Source: CBDCRK01 sp965220955 (GTDB taxonomy: Bacteria; Desulfobacterota; Binatia; Bin18; CBDCRK01). Taken from it: a stretch of 64,000 nucleotides of DNA. Below, in pieces: positions 1 to 8,267 of this stretch. The position numbers and the translations under genes were made by a program. The notes under the pieces are model-generated. The model saw only the letters and a list, made by a program, of their open reading frames with translations. It was not told where the DNA came from and did no database searches. Location of the stretch: the NCBI GenBank assembly GCA_965220955.1, contig CBDCRK010000037.1, positions 124,001 through 188,000 of the forward strand. Reading direction: 5' to 3'. Position 1 is the stretch's first letter. Each line of letters begins with the position of its first letter.

Positions 1-1030
1 AGCAGCCACGAACTTCGGCTCCTTGGGCTCGGCCGGTAATTTCAAATCCTTTCCCCACAGCATATCCCAGATCATCAGTCTGAATGGCCATGACCGAACC
101 GCAGTTAGCCAGGTCAAAGTGACGTAGAAGACCGGGCCGCCCAAGCGGCACCTCGGTTAATGTCTCCGGATCAATAATAAGTGTACGGACCCACGGCGGG
201 CCGACCTTATAGCGAGGCTCGTCACTCCGCCTCAAGTGAGGGCAGAGTACATTGTCATAAAACTGGGAAGACATTTCGGTCATGCCATACTCGTTGATAC
301 AGAAGTGCCCAGCCACCTGAAGATACTGCCAGCACGCCTGCAGAACACTACTGCGAGAGACCGGACGTCCTCTACCTTTGTTACCTCCGGTATCCATCAC
401 CCGACTACCCGAGGGGAGGGAAAAGCGCAGCCCCTGTGCCTTACAAAGATCAAAAAAGGCAACCAAAGCCGAGGTGAGGGCAAGAATGCCAACAGGGGCG
501 CCTTCTTTCTCTGCCCGCGCAACCTCAGTGCAAAACTCCTCAAGATGGATACCCTGCTGGTCTATGAAATATCGGCTCCCCCCTGTCCCATACGCCTCCA
601 TGACCCATTGAGTCATCTGCACAAGGGATGAGGTCGCAAGAAAGTCCGGAGAGGGAATCAGGGCCAGCATACGTAGCTTGGCATAGTCAGGAAGAAAGCA
701 GTCAGAAAAATGGGATAAGGCAGACACCTTATACAGCTCTAGACGTGGCACAAGATGACGGCCACGTTTTTCCTGTCCCCGGGTGGTACCGCTGGTAAGA
801 AAGATTTTTTCTGGCGGGCCACAGGTTAGGTCGAGTTCCTTAAAGGCCACAGTGGAAACTGCGGGAATTTCCCGCCAATCCGTTACCGTCTCCGGTGTCT
901 TACCTCGCGACAGACAAAACCGGCGATAGGGAAGATTAGAGCGAAATTGGTAAGCAAAAACGGCAAAGGCCAGTGAGGCAAAATCTCCGCTCTCAGGATT
1001 ATGAATAAACTCTAAAACCTGCTCTTCCAT
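1..1030 (-). CDS. LuxE-like acyl-protein synthetase / ANL-type ligase (3' end cut by window edge)
   Basis: The minus strand is open from an ATG at 1030 to the window edge, giving about 343 residues without a stop. The translation begins MEEQVLEFIHNPESGDF, has the nucleotide-loop-like stretch FLTSGTTRG near residue 77, and later NEYGMTEMSSQFYDN, the usual aromatic/acidic adenylate motif of the ANL superfamily in its LuxE form. LuxE-family enzymes activate a fatty acid as acyl-AMP and pass it to a cysteine; outside luminous bacteria the substrate is usually unknown. An in-frame stop lies about 40 bases upstream of the ATG, so the start is well bounded, though the ribosome binding site is weak. 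It diverges from the TPR gene at 1156 across a 125-base spacer. A LuxC-type partner could lie past the left edge, which cannot be seen here. Confidence 0.8.
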   Translation of the reverse strand, partial: MEEQVLEFIHNPESGDFASLAFAVFAYQFRSNLPYRRFCLSRGKTPETVTDWREIPAVSTVAFKELDLTCGPPEKIFLTSGTTRGQEKRGRHLVPRLELYKVSALSHFSDCFLPDYAKLRMLALIPSPDFLATSSLVQMTQWVMEAYGTGGSRYFIDQQGIHLEEFCTEVARAEKEGAPVGILALTSALVAFFDLCKAQGLRFSLPSGSRVMDTGGNKGRGRPVSRSSVLQACWQYLQVAGHFCINEYGMTEMSSQFYDNVLCPHLRRSDEPRYKVGPPWVRTLIIDPETLTEVPLGRPGLLRHFDLANCGSVMAIQTDDLGYAVGKGFEITGRAQGAEVRGC

Positions 1031-1155
1031 AACTCTGGCAGCAGAGGATAAAAGGTCGCCTCTATCCTGTCAATAACACAGTCCTTGCCCCAAAGGAGAG
1101 AATGGGTTAGAGTTTTTCTGCCTCAAGTGTCCTTTATTGAAGAGGAGTAAGCAAT

Positions 1156-1506
1156 ATGGCGTCCGCCGCAGAGCTTTTAGACCAAGCCTATGAACTATTA
1201 TGTGAAGGAAAACCGGATAAGGCGATCGCTATGTACCAACAGGTGCTCGCGATAGAACCCCAGCATGTTGATGCTCTGCATGAACTGGCTATGGCCTACG
1301 CCGATAAGGACATGCTAGACGAGGCTATTGAAACTGTTAAGCGCATGATTGAGCTGACTCCCGATGATCCCATGGTCTATACCGACCTATCTCGATTCTA
1401 CCAACGTAAGGGCATGGTTCCCGAGGCTGAGGCACAGGCAGCTAAAGCTCGGGTGCTCGACTGGAAAGAACAGTTACAAGAAAAGAAAAAAGAGACGGGA
1501 AACTAA
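1156..1506 (+). CDS. small TPR-repeat protein
   Basis: A 116-residue protein almost entirely made of tetratricopeptide helices: AYELLCEGKPDKAIAMYQQV, then ALHELAMAYADKDMLDEAIE and VYTDLSRFYQRKGMVPEAEA, about three repeats, followed by a charged Lys/Glu tail. There is no signal peptide, so a cytoplasmic adaptor role is likely; the partner is not identifiable. A clear ribosome binding site (GAGGAG) lies nine bases before the ATG. The gene is followed after 21 bases by a small hypothetical gene on the same strand, probably in the same transcript. Confidence 0.8.
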   Translation: MASAAELLDQAYELLCEGKPDKAIAMYQQVLAIEPQHVDALHELAMAYADKDMLDEAIETVKRMIELTPDDPMVYTDLSRFYQRKGMVPEAEAQAAKARVLDWKEQLQEKKKETGN

Positions 1507-1527
1507 GGATAGGAGAGAAGCCCAGCT

Positions 1528-1797
1528 ATGGCTGAGCATAGTGATGCTCATATTATTAGCCGTCTCATTGAGCGAACCCGACTCCTCATTGCTCTCTCCG
1601 ACGAGATTTCTACTGAGATCAAACTACAGACCCAGGGGGTGCTCAAGCAGTTTGAGACAGCGGTCTTGGTACCCGAAGCAGAGCAAGACCAGGAGCAGGT
1701 GCAGGGATATTATAATTTTCTCTATGGTCAGCTCTCTCCCTACGCCGATCTGGAAGCGCTCCTCTACGCTATGCGCAACTTTATTCACTACCTGTAA
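1528..1797 (+). CDS. conserved-looking hypothetical protein (89 aa)
   Basis: I do not recognise the family. The 89-residue product is mostly helical and acidic, with the N-terminal helix HIISRLIERTRLLIALSDEI and the aromatic end MRNFIHYL. An AGGAGAG ribosome binding site precedes the ATG at a normal distance, and the gene follows the TPR gene by 21 bases, which supports it as a real co-transcribed gene. There is no membrane segment or signal peptide. It may be a partner of the TPR protein, but this is only inference from position. Confidence 0.6.
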   Translation: MAEHSDAHIISRLIERTRLLIALSDEISTEIKLQTQGVLKQFETAVLVPEAEQDQEQVQGYYNFLYGQLSPYADLEALLYAMRNFIHYL

Positions 1798-1848
1798 ACG
1801 ATAGCGAACGCTTACACTAAACCCTTACCCATATGGAGTTGAGGCTCC

Positions 1849-2175
1849 TTAGAGGTTGTCCTCCAGCTCCTCCAATCTGTCCTTACATTGCAAATAGCTT
1901 TCCCGGCTTTCCCTAAGACTATCCAGTTGGATTTTGATCTCATCCCTATCTATGGTTAATGCCGAGAGGTTGTTCCGCTCCTCGTTGATCTGCTGGCGTA
2001 AACCCCCTACCTCTCCTGGTAAAACACTGGAGAGCATGCCAGTAGTCATTCCTAAACGCTCAAAAACAATCCCCGCAATAATCAAAAAAAACCACAGTGC
2101 ACCTATGGCTATTGAGCGCCAGGTGGCTTTTCGAATCACCTCCTCGGCTGCCTGTTTGTCGTACTCTTCCGCCAT
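1849..2175 (-). CDS. single-pass membrane protein with coiled coil
   Basis: A 108-residue protein with a short charged N-terminus, one transmembrane helix at about residues 21-40 (SIAIGALWFFLIIAGIVF), and a C-terminal coiled coil from about residue 58 (GGLRQQINEERNNLSALTID onward, ending LEELEDNL). The topology suggests an inner-membrane anchor with a coiled-coil domain. The translated coiled coil is rich in E, R and L with heptad spacing. It is convergent with the gene ending at 1797. The family is not recognised; the layout resembles small division or envelope accessory proteins, but that is not established here. Confidence 0.65.
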   Translation of the reverse strand: MAEEYDKQAAEEVIRKATWRSIAIGALWFFLIIAGIVFERLGMTTGMLSSVLPGEVGGLRQQINEERNNLSALTIDRDEIKIQLDSLRESRESYLQCKDRLEELEDNL

Positions 2176-2289
2176 GCTAACTCCTTATTAAACGAGAGAT
2201 CCTGGCTTACAAAAAGCTACGCTAGCCTAACAGAAAAGAAAATATAGGGAAAGAAGGGACTCTGGCCTCCTTGGATCTCACTCTTCACT

Positions 2290-2829
2290 CTAAAAAGAGT
2301 TTTCAGCCAGACGGTGGAGATAGTCCGTCAGAGCATCCCTGGTACTGGGAAAAGCCAGCCCCTGCCAGGGAATCTCCTCAGGAGCAAAGGTCCCAACTTC
2401 CAGAGCCTCGTCCCGCGCCTCTAACTGACCCCCTATCACATCGGCGGTATACACCACCACCACAACCGGATAGCCAGGATAAGAGTACACGTTGAGGAGC
2501 TGGCGCACCACGACTTCCAGGTTAACCTCCTCTCTGGTTTCCCGAATTGCCGCTTGCTCCACTGGCTCCCCTCGATCGACAAACCCACCGGGAAACACCC
2601 ACTTACCATAGGCCGGCTCAATGCCCCGCTTGAGCAGAACAACTTTACCGTCCAGAGCTGTAATGGTGCAGGCAGACACCTTGGGATTGTCGTAAAAGAT
2701 AAAAGCACAGGCCTGGCACACCAGGCGCTTGGGCTCGTTGGTCTTCACCTGCTGCCGATTTAGGCTGCCACCACACCGAGGGCAGAACTTGAACTCTGGA
2801 TTATGGTGATGATGATGGTCATGCGTCAT
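2290..2829 (-). CDS. Nudix hydrolase with N-terminal zinc ribbon
   Basis: A 179-residue protein. Residues 16-45 hold a zinc ribbon (CPRCGG ... CQAC), and the Nudix domain follows with the box GFVDRGEPVEQAAIRETREE at about 81-100. The box keeps the catalytic REXXEE, but the Gly usually found near its end is Asn. Enzymes of this zinc-ribbon Nudix group hydrolyse nucleoside diphosphates such as ADP-ribose or NADH; the substrate here cannot be told. The N-terminus is histidine-rich (five His in a row after MTHD), perhaps a metal-binding tail. It lies in a minus-strand group with the nitroreductase and HisC genes, 122 bases from the former. Confidence 0.85.
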   Translation of the reverse strand: MTHDHHHHHNPEFKFCPRCGGSLNRQQVKTNEPKRLVCQACAFIFYDNPKVSACTITALDGKVVLLKRGIEPAYGKWVFPGGFVDRGEPVEQAAIRETREEVNLEVVVRQLLNVYSYPGYPVVVVVYTADVIGGQLEARDEALEVGTFAPEEIPWQGLAFPSTRDALTDYLHRLAENSF

Positions 2830-2951
2830 CCCCTATTCCCCTTTCTCGATTCTATTTCTAGTTATGGCAGGCTTGACAGTTTGTCCCTGTTCTTAACAGG
2901 AAAAACCTAAGCAGGTGGCGAAGATCATCTTTGGGTTTTTTCGCCGGTAGC

Positions 2952-3638
2952 CTAGTGTGAATCCACCCCCCATTTCGCCTGCCAACCTTCATCGGGCTGC
3001 TTTTCGGCAAACGCCCAGGGCTGTTCCCAGTGGTCCCAGAAAACAACTCGCTTTACCGGCTTACGGCGGACAGGACCGTGCTTATCTTCCGGGTAGCCAA
3101 GAGGAATGAGGCAATAGACCTGGTTGTTTTCCGGAATGCCTAATGCCGCCGTCAACTCCTCGGAGTGGGTGAGTGGTAGATTAAAGATTGTGCTGCCCAA
3201 GCCCAGGGCCCGTGCGGATAGAAGAAGGTTCTGGATAGCAGGGAATATACTGCCGCCCGGTGTGGCATGCCTCCCCCGCAGGCCACAGGCCAGCACAATG
3301 ACGGGGGCCTGAGCCAAGTGGCGGGTGAGATACTCGACTCCTTTCAAAGCCAGTCGCTGGGTTCGGGGGAGCCGATCCATCAGGGCGGGATTTTCTGCGT
3401 AGCGAGGCTGGTAACGATCCCAGCCCTCCTCAGCCCAGGACTGCATTTGTTGCTTTATCGCTGGATCAGTGACTACAACAAAGCGCCAATCCTGGGCGTT
3501 CTGGCCGGATGGCGCGCGAATGGCTGCATCAAAGACCTGAAAGAGCACCTCTTCTGGCACCGGGTCGGGCTTAAACCGGCGTAAAGAGCGAGTCGTGTAG
3601 ATGGTCTCAAACAGCCCCAGGGAATCTTCTTGCTTCAC
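2952..3638 (-). CDS. nitroreductase-family flavoprotein
   Basis: A 228-residue member of the FMN-dependent nitroreductase fold. The N-terminal FMN phosphate-binding signature is TTRSLRRFKPDPVPEE (about 16-31), followed by the APSGQNAQDWRFVVV stretch that packs on the flavin, and the C-terminal region has LGYPEDK. Such enzymes reduce nitro groups, quinones or enones with NAD(P)H, or act in cofactor pathways such as cobalamin lower ligand (BluB) synthesis; no BluB-specific context is seen. It follows the hisC-like gene by 14 bases and is probably transcribed with it. The C-terminus is somewhat extended and tryptophan-rich (DHWEQPWAF). Confidence 0.85.
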   Translation of the reverse strand: MKQEDSLGLFETIYTTRSLRRFKPDPVPEEVLFQVFDAAIRAPSGQNAQDWRFVVVTDPAIKQQMQSWAEEGWDRYQPRYAENPALMDRLPRTQRLALKGVEYLTRHLAQAPVIVLACGLRGRHATPGGSIFPAIQNLLLSARALGLGSTIFNLPLTHSEELTAALGIPENNQVYCLIPLGYPEDKHGPVRRKPVKRVVFWDHWEQPWAFAEKQPDEGWQAKWGVDSH

Positions 3639-3652
3639 CAGTCCGTCTCCTT

Positions 3653-4702
3653 CTAAGCCATCAGGGCTTTGAGTTCTCTGAGTAAGGCCTCAACCTCCTC
3701 GTCCGTTCCCACGGTGATCCGTATCGAGTCACGGAGCTGCGGGGAGAAAAAGTAGCGAATAAGAATTCCCCTATTCTTGAGTCCCAGGTATAGAGGTTCG
3801 AGGTCCTGTCCCCTCTTTTGGGCCATAACAAAGTTGGCCTGGGAGGGGTAGACAAAAAAACCAAGCACACGAAGCTCTTGAATGAGACGAGAACGAGTTG
3901 CTTTGATCCGCTCAACGTTCTGTTGCATCCAGTCGTAATCTTCCAGCGCGGCTATGGCTGCCACAATACTCAAGCGATTCAGATTATAAGAATCCTTGAC
4001 CTTCATTAACTCGGCAATCAAATCCGTATGGCCCAGGGTGAGGCCAATGCGCATCCCGGCTAAAGAGAACGATTTGGAGAAGGTGCGGAGAATGACCAGA
4101 TGCGGATATTTATGCAAAAGCAGCAGGGCAGCCTCCTCGGCAAAGTCAATATACGCCTCGTCCACTACCAAAATCCCCCTGACACACCTGGCTAGCTCTG
4201 CTATCTGTTCCACAGGGATGAGGGTTCCTGAGGGGGAGTTAGGATTGCAAAGAAACGTCAGGCGGGCAGCCGTGTTAAAAAGAGCTGGGGAGAGGGAGAA
4301 GTCATGGGGAAAGGGGATACGAATAGGCTCTCCTTCTCCTATAGTCACCAGAGTGTCATACAGACTATAGGTGGGAACCGGATAGGCAACGCGGTCTCCT
4401 ACCCCCACACAGGCGCGCAGAAGAATGGCCAGAAGTTCATCGGAGCCATTCCCAACAAGAACATTTTCTTTCCTCAGTCCATATACAGCCGCAGCTTTTT
4501 CCCGCAGCCTCTCTGCCACCGGGTCCGGGTAAAGGCGCAGGTCCTCGTTGGTCGCTGCCCGCACCGCAGCAAGCACCTGGGGAGACGGAGGATAAGGGTT
4601 CTCGTTAGTATTGAGCTTGATATAGCGTTTATCCTGGGGTTGCTCGCCGGGAGTATATCCCTGCATCTGTCTCACCGTGTCCCGAATGTAGGAGGTTACC
4701 AA
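3653..4702 (-). CDS. hisC: histidinol-phosphate aminotransferase (HisC-like, copy 1)
   Basis: A 349-residue fold-type I PLP aminotransferase. Visible HisC features are LNTNENPYPPSP near the N-terminus, YPDP (about residue 58), the cofactor region LVVDEAYIDF and the PLP lysine in LRTFSKSFSLAGMRIG. HisC transfers an amino group from glutamate to imidazole-acetol phosphate in histidine synthesis. The start is a TTG at 4702, supported by an AAGGAGAA ribosome binding site five bases upstream. A second paralogue lies at 31330 inside the aromatic amino acid operon, so this one is the better candidate for histidine, although no other his genes are near. Confidence 0.82.
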   Translation of the reverse strand: MVTSYIRDTVRQMQGYTPGEQPQDKRYIKLNTNENPYPPSPQVLAAVRAATNEDLRLYPDPVAERLREKAAAVYGLRKENVLVGNGSDELLAILLRACVGVGDRVAYPVPTYSLYDTLVTIGEGEPIRIPFPHDFSLSPALFNTAARLTFLCNPNSPSGTLIPVEQIAELARCVRGILVVDEAYIDFAEEAALLLLHKYPHLVILRTFSKSFSLAGMRIGLTLGHTDLIAELMKVKDSYNLNRLSIVAAIAALEDYDWMQQNVERIKATRSRLIQELRVLGFFVYPSQANFVMAQKRGQDLEPLYLGLKNRGILIRYFFSPQLRDSIRITVGTDEEVEALLRELKALMA

Positions 4703-4762
4703 GAGAGTTCTCCTTATCTTGGGATTTTGCTAAGAGCTGCTCCTTACTTTACAATAGCTCTC

Positions 4763-4910
4763 TTAGCGAATCAGCCGGTCGAGCAAAGTATCCTCAACAT
4801 TTCGACGTGAGTCGATTACGGCCATTACGAATACTTTGGCATCGGATATTCTATAAATGATTCTCCAGGGCAACGCTATAGGATTATTTACCGGGTGGAG
4901 AAAAAAGAGA
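4763..4910 (-). pseudogene. truncated RelE/ParE-family toxin (C-terminal fragment)
   Basis: Minus-strand translation of about 45 codons ending at the stop at 4763-4765 reads NPIALPWRIIYRISDAKVFV and then MAVIDSRRNVEDTLLDRLIR, which is the C-terminal half of a ParE/RelE-type mRNA interferase or gyrase toxin. No start codon or N-terminal half is present: upstream, the reading runs into a second toxin fragment on the other strand (4844-5014). No antitoxin is adjacent. I infer a dead toxin gene joined to another at a breakpoint within about 4844-4910. Confidence 0.5.
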
Positions 4911-5014
4911 TGGTTGTTTTGGTTGTTGCCTTGGGTCTTCGCAAGGAAGGGGACAAGAAAAATGTTTATGCTCTAGCCCAGAAGCTTTTCCGGCTTCGAT
5001 TACTAGAGTTGTAA
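4844..5014 (+). pseudogene. truncated RelE-family toxin (C-terminal fragment)
   Basis: Plus-strand translation from about 4844 reads YSINDSPGQRYRIIYRVEKK, then VVLVVALGLRKEGDKKNVYA and ends LFRLRLLEL at the TAA at 5012-5014. This is the C-terminal half of a RelE-type toxin. The N-terminal part is missing and replaced by the oppositely oriented fragment at 4763-4910. The overlap of the two recognisable fragments (about 4844-4885) means the exact junction cannot be set by eye. Confidence 0.5.
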
Positions 5015-5102
5015 AGTGGTGGTTGACACCTCATGCTACATTCCCTACCCTAACCACTTTTCTCCCGAATAAGATTGGTCCAAAAGATCTCGTCGTCTGT
5101 TG

Positions 5103-5173
5103 TAGGGGCGAATCTCGTATTCGCCCGGTTACCGTGGCCTCTCCCCTTGGGCGATCACTAAGGATCGCTCCTA
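5103..5173. repeat. dispersed TAGGGGC...GCTCCTA palindromic element, copy 1
   Basis: A 71-base element bounded by TAGGGGCG and CGCTCCTA and composed of two internal hairpins: GGGCGAAT/ATTCGCCC on the left and GCGATC/GGATCGC on the right. The same design recurs at 14889-14957 and 16031-16117, always between genes. Non-coding mobile or REP-like repeats with this TAGGGGCGA motif occur in several bacterial groups. Confidence 0.75.
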
Positions 5174-5292
5174 CGTTTGCCCCCCCTCGAATTTGCGAAT
5201 AGAAATTATTATCATGTGTGCTGAGAAGGCTTATTGGCCTAGGCGGCAGAATCCACGGAATCGACAGCTCGACCAGAAGGGGGGAACTAACA

Positions 5293-5874
5293 ATGACCAA
5301 AGCAATTTCCATACATCCGTCGGTCGACCAGGGCACGAAACCTGCAATCGCAAACTTCGCGGGCGGTATGCTAGTCTGCCACTGCCCGGACAAGAAGGTT
5401 AGTGTAACGATTAAAAGCCAGTGTGCCCATAACCATGTGTGTGGGTGCACCAAGTGCTGGAAGCCGGCTGGCGCGCTGTTCTCGCAGATCGCAGTCGTGC
5501 CCCGCGACACTCTCAGTGTGACTGCCAATGCGGACAAGCTAGCGGTCGTGGATCCGAGCGCGGCCATCAAACGCTACGCCTGCCGAGAGTGCGGGGTACA
5601 CCTGTACGGACGCATCGATAACGAAAAGCATCCGTTCTTCGGGTTGGATTTTATCCATACGGAACTCTCGCCGGAGGAAGGCTGGGTACCGCCGGAATTC
5701 GCGGCCTTTGTCTCCTCCATTATTGAGTCCGGGACCAATCCCGAGGATATGAGTGCGGTCAGGATGAGACTGAAGGAGCTTGGCCTAGAGCCCTATGATT
5801 GCCTGTCCCCGGCGCTGATGGATGCCATTGCGACGCATACCGCAAGAGCAGCGGGCGTGCTCAGCCGCTCATAG
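5293..5874 (+). CDS. gfa: glutathione-dependent formaldehyde-activating enzyme (Gfa-like)
   Basis: A 193-residue protein with the zinc-binding cysteine pattern of the GFA family: CHCPDKKV, then CGCTKCW and later CRECGVHL. Gfa speeds formation of S-hydroxymethyl-glutathione from formaldehyde and glutathione, the first step of glutathione-linked formaldehyde detoxification. The ATG at 5293 has an AGGGGGG ribosome binding site and fits the family length; the frame is open 25 codons further up, but that part is not Gfa-like. No formaldehyde dehydrogenase is adjacent, and the gene stands alone between a repeat and gene remnants. Confidence 0.85.
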   Translation: MTKAISIHPSVDQGTKPAIANFAGGMLVCHCPDKKVSVTIKSQCAHNHVCGCTKCWKPAGALFSQIAVVPRDTLSVTANADKLAVVDPSAAIKRYACRECGVHLYGRIDNEKHPFFGLDFIHTELSPEEGWVPPEFAAFVSSIIESGTNPEDMSAVRMRLKELGLEPYDCLSPALMDAIATHTARAAGVLSRS

Positions 5875-5993
5875 GTCATTCTAGGCAAAGGGGAACAGGC
5901 CCTGAAGGGGTTCTGTTGCGATTGAGGGTGGCCAGGGGCTGAAGTGAACCGTTTCTGTTCTGGTCAGGTTGAACGCTGTGGCGTAAATTGGTG

Positions 5994-6266
5994 TCAGTGG
6001 CACACCAGGAAGGGCATCCCTGCGGGCAGCGCTTCCTCCTCCTCCGCGCTCTGCTCCTCTACCAGGCCCAGCACACGGGCCACAGCCATCGGTTCCTCCA
6101 CTCCCTGCCGACTCTGGCTCCCTAGCTCTTCTACCACAAGCGCGCTGTGGACCAGCCGGGCGGTGACCCCACTGATGACCAGCGTATCGGGCTGGGCCAG
6201 CCCTTGCAGGCGTGCGGCTATGTTGGGTGTTTCACCCAGAGCTAAGTGTTCTTGGACGATCTTCAA
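5994..6266 (-). pseudogene. remnant of class III adenylate/guanylate cyclase-type regulator
   Basis: The frame starts at a TTG and reads ALGETPNIAARLQGLAQPDT, the GxxxNxAARLQ motif that closes a class III nucleotidyl cyclase domain, followed by VISGVTARLV and a proline/glutamate linker where intact relatives continue into an AAA-type ATPase and TPR region. The N-terminal catalytic metal-binding half and the whole C-terminal part are missing (stop after GMPFLVCH). At 90 residues it cannot be a working cyclase, so it is best read as a decaying fragment. Confidence 0.6.
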
Positions 6267-6499
6267 TCAGGACATGAGATAAATTGTCGGTTATCCCTTT
6301 ACCATCAAGGACTTAGCTTTATCAAGGAAGCCTCCACTGGGAGGCAGGACAAAGCGGCAAAGCGCCCCCTGGGAAAAATTTCAAGCTTTTGTTTTTTCAA
6401 TAGATTTTAGAGCTTTCCTGGCAAGATCGACGTTTTTTGTCCGTTTGATATCCCTTCCCTATTTTGCCCGAAAACGCAAGATAGACCATTCGCTCAACA

Positions 6500-7318
6500 T
6501 CAATCCGCGCTTCTCACATCCAGCAGATCGCGCAGACCATCGCCCAGGAAATTGAGCCCCAAGACCGTTAGCATAATGGCTAGTCCTGGATAGAGGGCCA
6601 GGTGTGGAGCCACCAGGAGAAAAGGCCGACCCTCGTTCAGCATAGCTCCCCAAGAGGGGGTCGGCGGCTGCACCCCAAGACCAAGGAAGCTCAGGCTGGC
6701 CTCAGCCACAATAACCCCCGCCATACCAAATGTGGCCTGCACCAGGAGTGGGGCAATAACCAGCGGAAGGATATGGCGGGCAAGAATCCGTGCCCGCGAG
6801 GCTCCCAGGGCCTCTGCCGCTTTGACAAACTCCCGTTCCTTAAGAGAGAGGACCTCTCCTCGCACCAAGCGGGCATAGCCAGTCCAACCAATCAGGGAGA
6901 GGGCAAGAATAACATTACGCAAGCTGGGCCCGAGCACTGCGGAAGCGGCAACGGCCAGAAGGATTCCCGGAAACGCCAGGAGAATGTCTACACCCCGCAT
7001 GACTATATCATCAACCCACCCCCCTAGATATCCGGCCACTCCTCCTACGGCCAAGCCGATAACCAGGGAAACCCCAACGGCCAAGAAGCCGACTTGCAGC
7101 GAGATCCGCGATCCATAGATTACCCGACTCAGGATATCTCTGCCGAGTTTGTCCTGACCCAACAGGTGTGCGGGTGAGGATGGACGGAGGTCCTCGGCCA
7201 GGTTCTGGGCCGATGGAGAGTAAGGCGCAATAAGAGGGGCGAAAAGAGCCACAACCACAAAGACTGTGGTGACAACAACCCCCACCAGGGCGAGACGATG
7301 GCGCAAAAGCCGTATCAT
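6500..7318 (-). CDS. ABC transporter permease, dipeptide/oligopeptide type (DppC-like)
   Basis: A 272-residue inner-membrane permease. It has an N-terminal transmembrane helix (LALVGVVVTTVFVVVALFAP), the GQDKLGRDILSRVIYGSRIS motif typical of DppC/OppC, and the permease-ATPase contact loop EALGASRARILARHILP. It would form the channel with the DppB-like protein encoded directly upstream (the genes abut, 7318/7319). The lipoprotein at 8268 supplies substrate. No ATPase gene follows; the next sequence is a short spacer and a cyclase remnant, so the ATPases must be encoded elsewhere or are lost. Confidence 0.9.
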   Translation of the reverse strand: MIRLLRHRLALVGVVVTTVFVVVALFAPLIAPYSPSAQNLAEDLRPSSPAHLLGQDKLGRDILSRVIYGSRISLQVGFLAVGVSLVIGLAVGGVAGYLGGWVDDIVMRGVDILLAFPGILLAVAASAVLGPSLRNVILALSLIGWTGYARLVRGEVLSLKEREFVKAAEALGASRARILARHILPLVIAPLLVQATFGMAGVIVAEASLSFLGLGVQPPTPSWGAMLNEGRPFLLVAPHLALYPGLAIMLTVLGLNFLGDGLRDLLDVRSAD

Positions 7319-8239
7319 CTAGTGGTACCGCACTCTGGGATCAATAAACGCATAAAAGAGATCCGTCAGGAGATTAACAACCACATAGCTCAGCGCAATG
7401 GCTAACACACATCCCTGTATCACAGGATAGTCACGGGTCTGTATAGCCTGAATGAGTAGACGTCCAACCCCAGGCCAGGAAAAGACTGTCTCGACAATCA
7501 TTGCCCCAGCAAGCAGCGAGCCAAACTGCAGCCCTACAAGGGTGACGATGACTGTAAGCGCATTGCCCAAGGCATGCCGGATTAGCACCCAAACCTCACT
7601 AACCCCTTTTGCCCGGGCCGTGCGAACATAGTTTTCGTGGAGCTGCTCAAGCAATGCAGCCCGGGTCATGCGGGTAAGAATGGCTGACATTCCCATACCC
7701 AGGGTAAGGGCAGGAAGGATCAGATGGGCCAGGGTTCCCCGACCGGAAACTGGCAGCCAGCCCAACTGGATAGAGAAGAGAATAATAAGAAGCGGGCCCA
7801 GCCAGAAATTCGGCATGGAGACCCCAATCAGGGCAAACGCTACCGAGAGGTAATCCACTGAGGAGCGGGGACGCGCTGCCGCCAGCATTCCCAGAGGCAG
7901 AGCAAAGATCAGAGCAAGAACTACTGCGGCCAGTGCCAGCTCCAGGGTAGCAGGATAGCGTTTAAGAATAAGGGAAAGGACCTGTTCTTGTCGATGCAGA
8001 GAGGTACCCAGATCCCCTTGCGCAAGATGCGTAAGGAAACTTGCATACTGCTCCCACAGGGGTCGATCCAGTCCTAAGGTGTGCCTCAGTGCCTCCTTAT
8101 CCGCCGCCAATGCTGTTTCCCCTAGCATGACCTCAATCGGATCACCAGGGATCAGATGGATGAACAAAAAAACCAGGGTCGAGACCCCCAAAACCGTAGG
8201 AATCAGCAGAAGCAGTCGTCTAAAGATGAAATAGAGCAT
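7319..8239 (-). CDS. ABC transporter permease, dipeptide/oligopeptide type (DppB-like)
   Basis: A 306-residue permease with the DppB start FRRLLLLIPTVLGVSTLVFL and HLIPGDPIEVMLG, several transmembrane helices, and the EAA-type loop TARAKGVSEVWVLIRHALGN. Partner of the DppC-like protein that begins at the next base. The gene lies 28 bases downstream of the substrate-binding lipoprotein, forming a three-gene operon (lipoprotein, DppB, DppC). The imported substrate could be peptides, nickel or another small ligand; nothing in the permeases decides this. Confidence 0.9.
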   Translation of the reverse strand: MLYFIFRRLLLLIPTVLGVSTLVFLFIHLIPGDPIEVMLGETALAADKEALRHTLGLDRPLWEQYASFLTHLAQGDLGTSLHRQEQVLSLILKRYPATLELALAAVVLALIFALPLGMLAAARPRSSVDYLSVAFALIGVSMPNFWLGPLLIILFSIQLGWLPVSGRGTLAHLILPALTLGMGMSAILTRMTRAALLEQLHENYVRTARAKGVSEVWVLIRHALGNALTVIVTLVGLQFGSLLAGAMIVETVFSWPGVGRLLIQAIQTRDYPVIQGCVLAIALSYVVVNLLTDLFYAFIDPRVRYH

Positions 8240-8267
8240 AGCCGTACAGACACAGCGCGCCGTGCCC

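Noticed and set aside
236..631. Plus-strand open frame of 131 codons
   Set aside because: It lies antisense to the LuxE-like gene and has no family features or ribosome binding site; the minus-strand reading explains the sequence.
2788..2829. Histidine run at the start of the Nudix protein as a cloning tag
   Set aside because: There are only five consecutive His after MTHD, with natural genomic context and normal upstream sequence; it is more likely a native metal-binding tail.
5031..5570. Minus-strand open frame of 179 codons over the Gfa gene
   Set aside because: The product looks like random composition and includes a translated palindromic repeat; the Gfa reading on the plus strand is clear.
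6327..6342. Hairpin GCCTCC-ACTG-GGAGGC as a terminator of the importer operon
   Set aside because: The stem is only six base pairs and no T run follows on the minus strand; it was not convincing enough to list.
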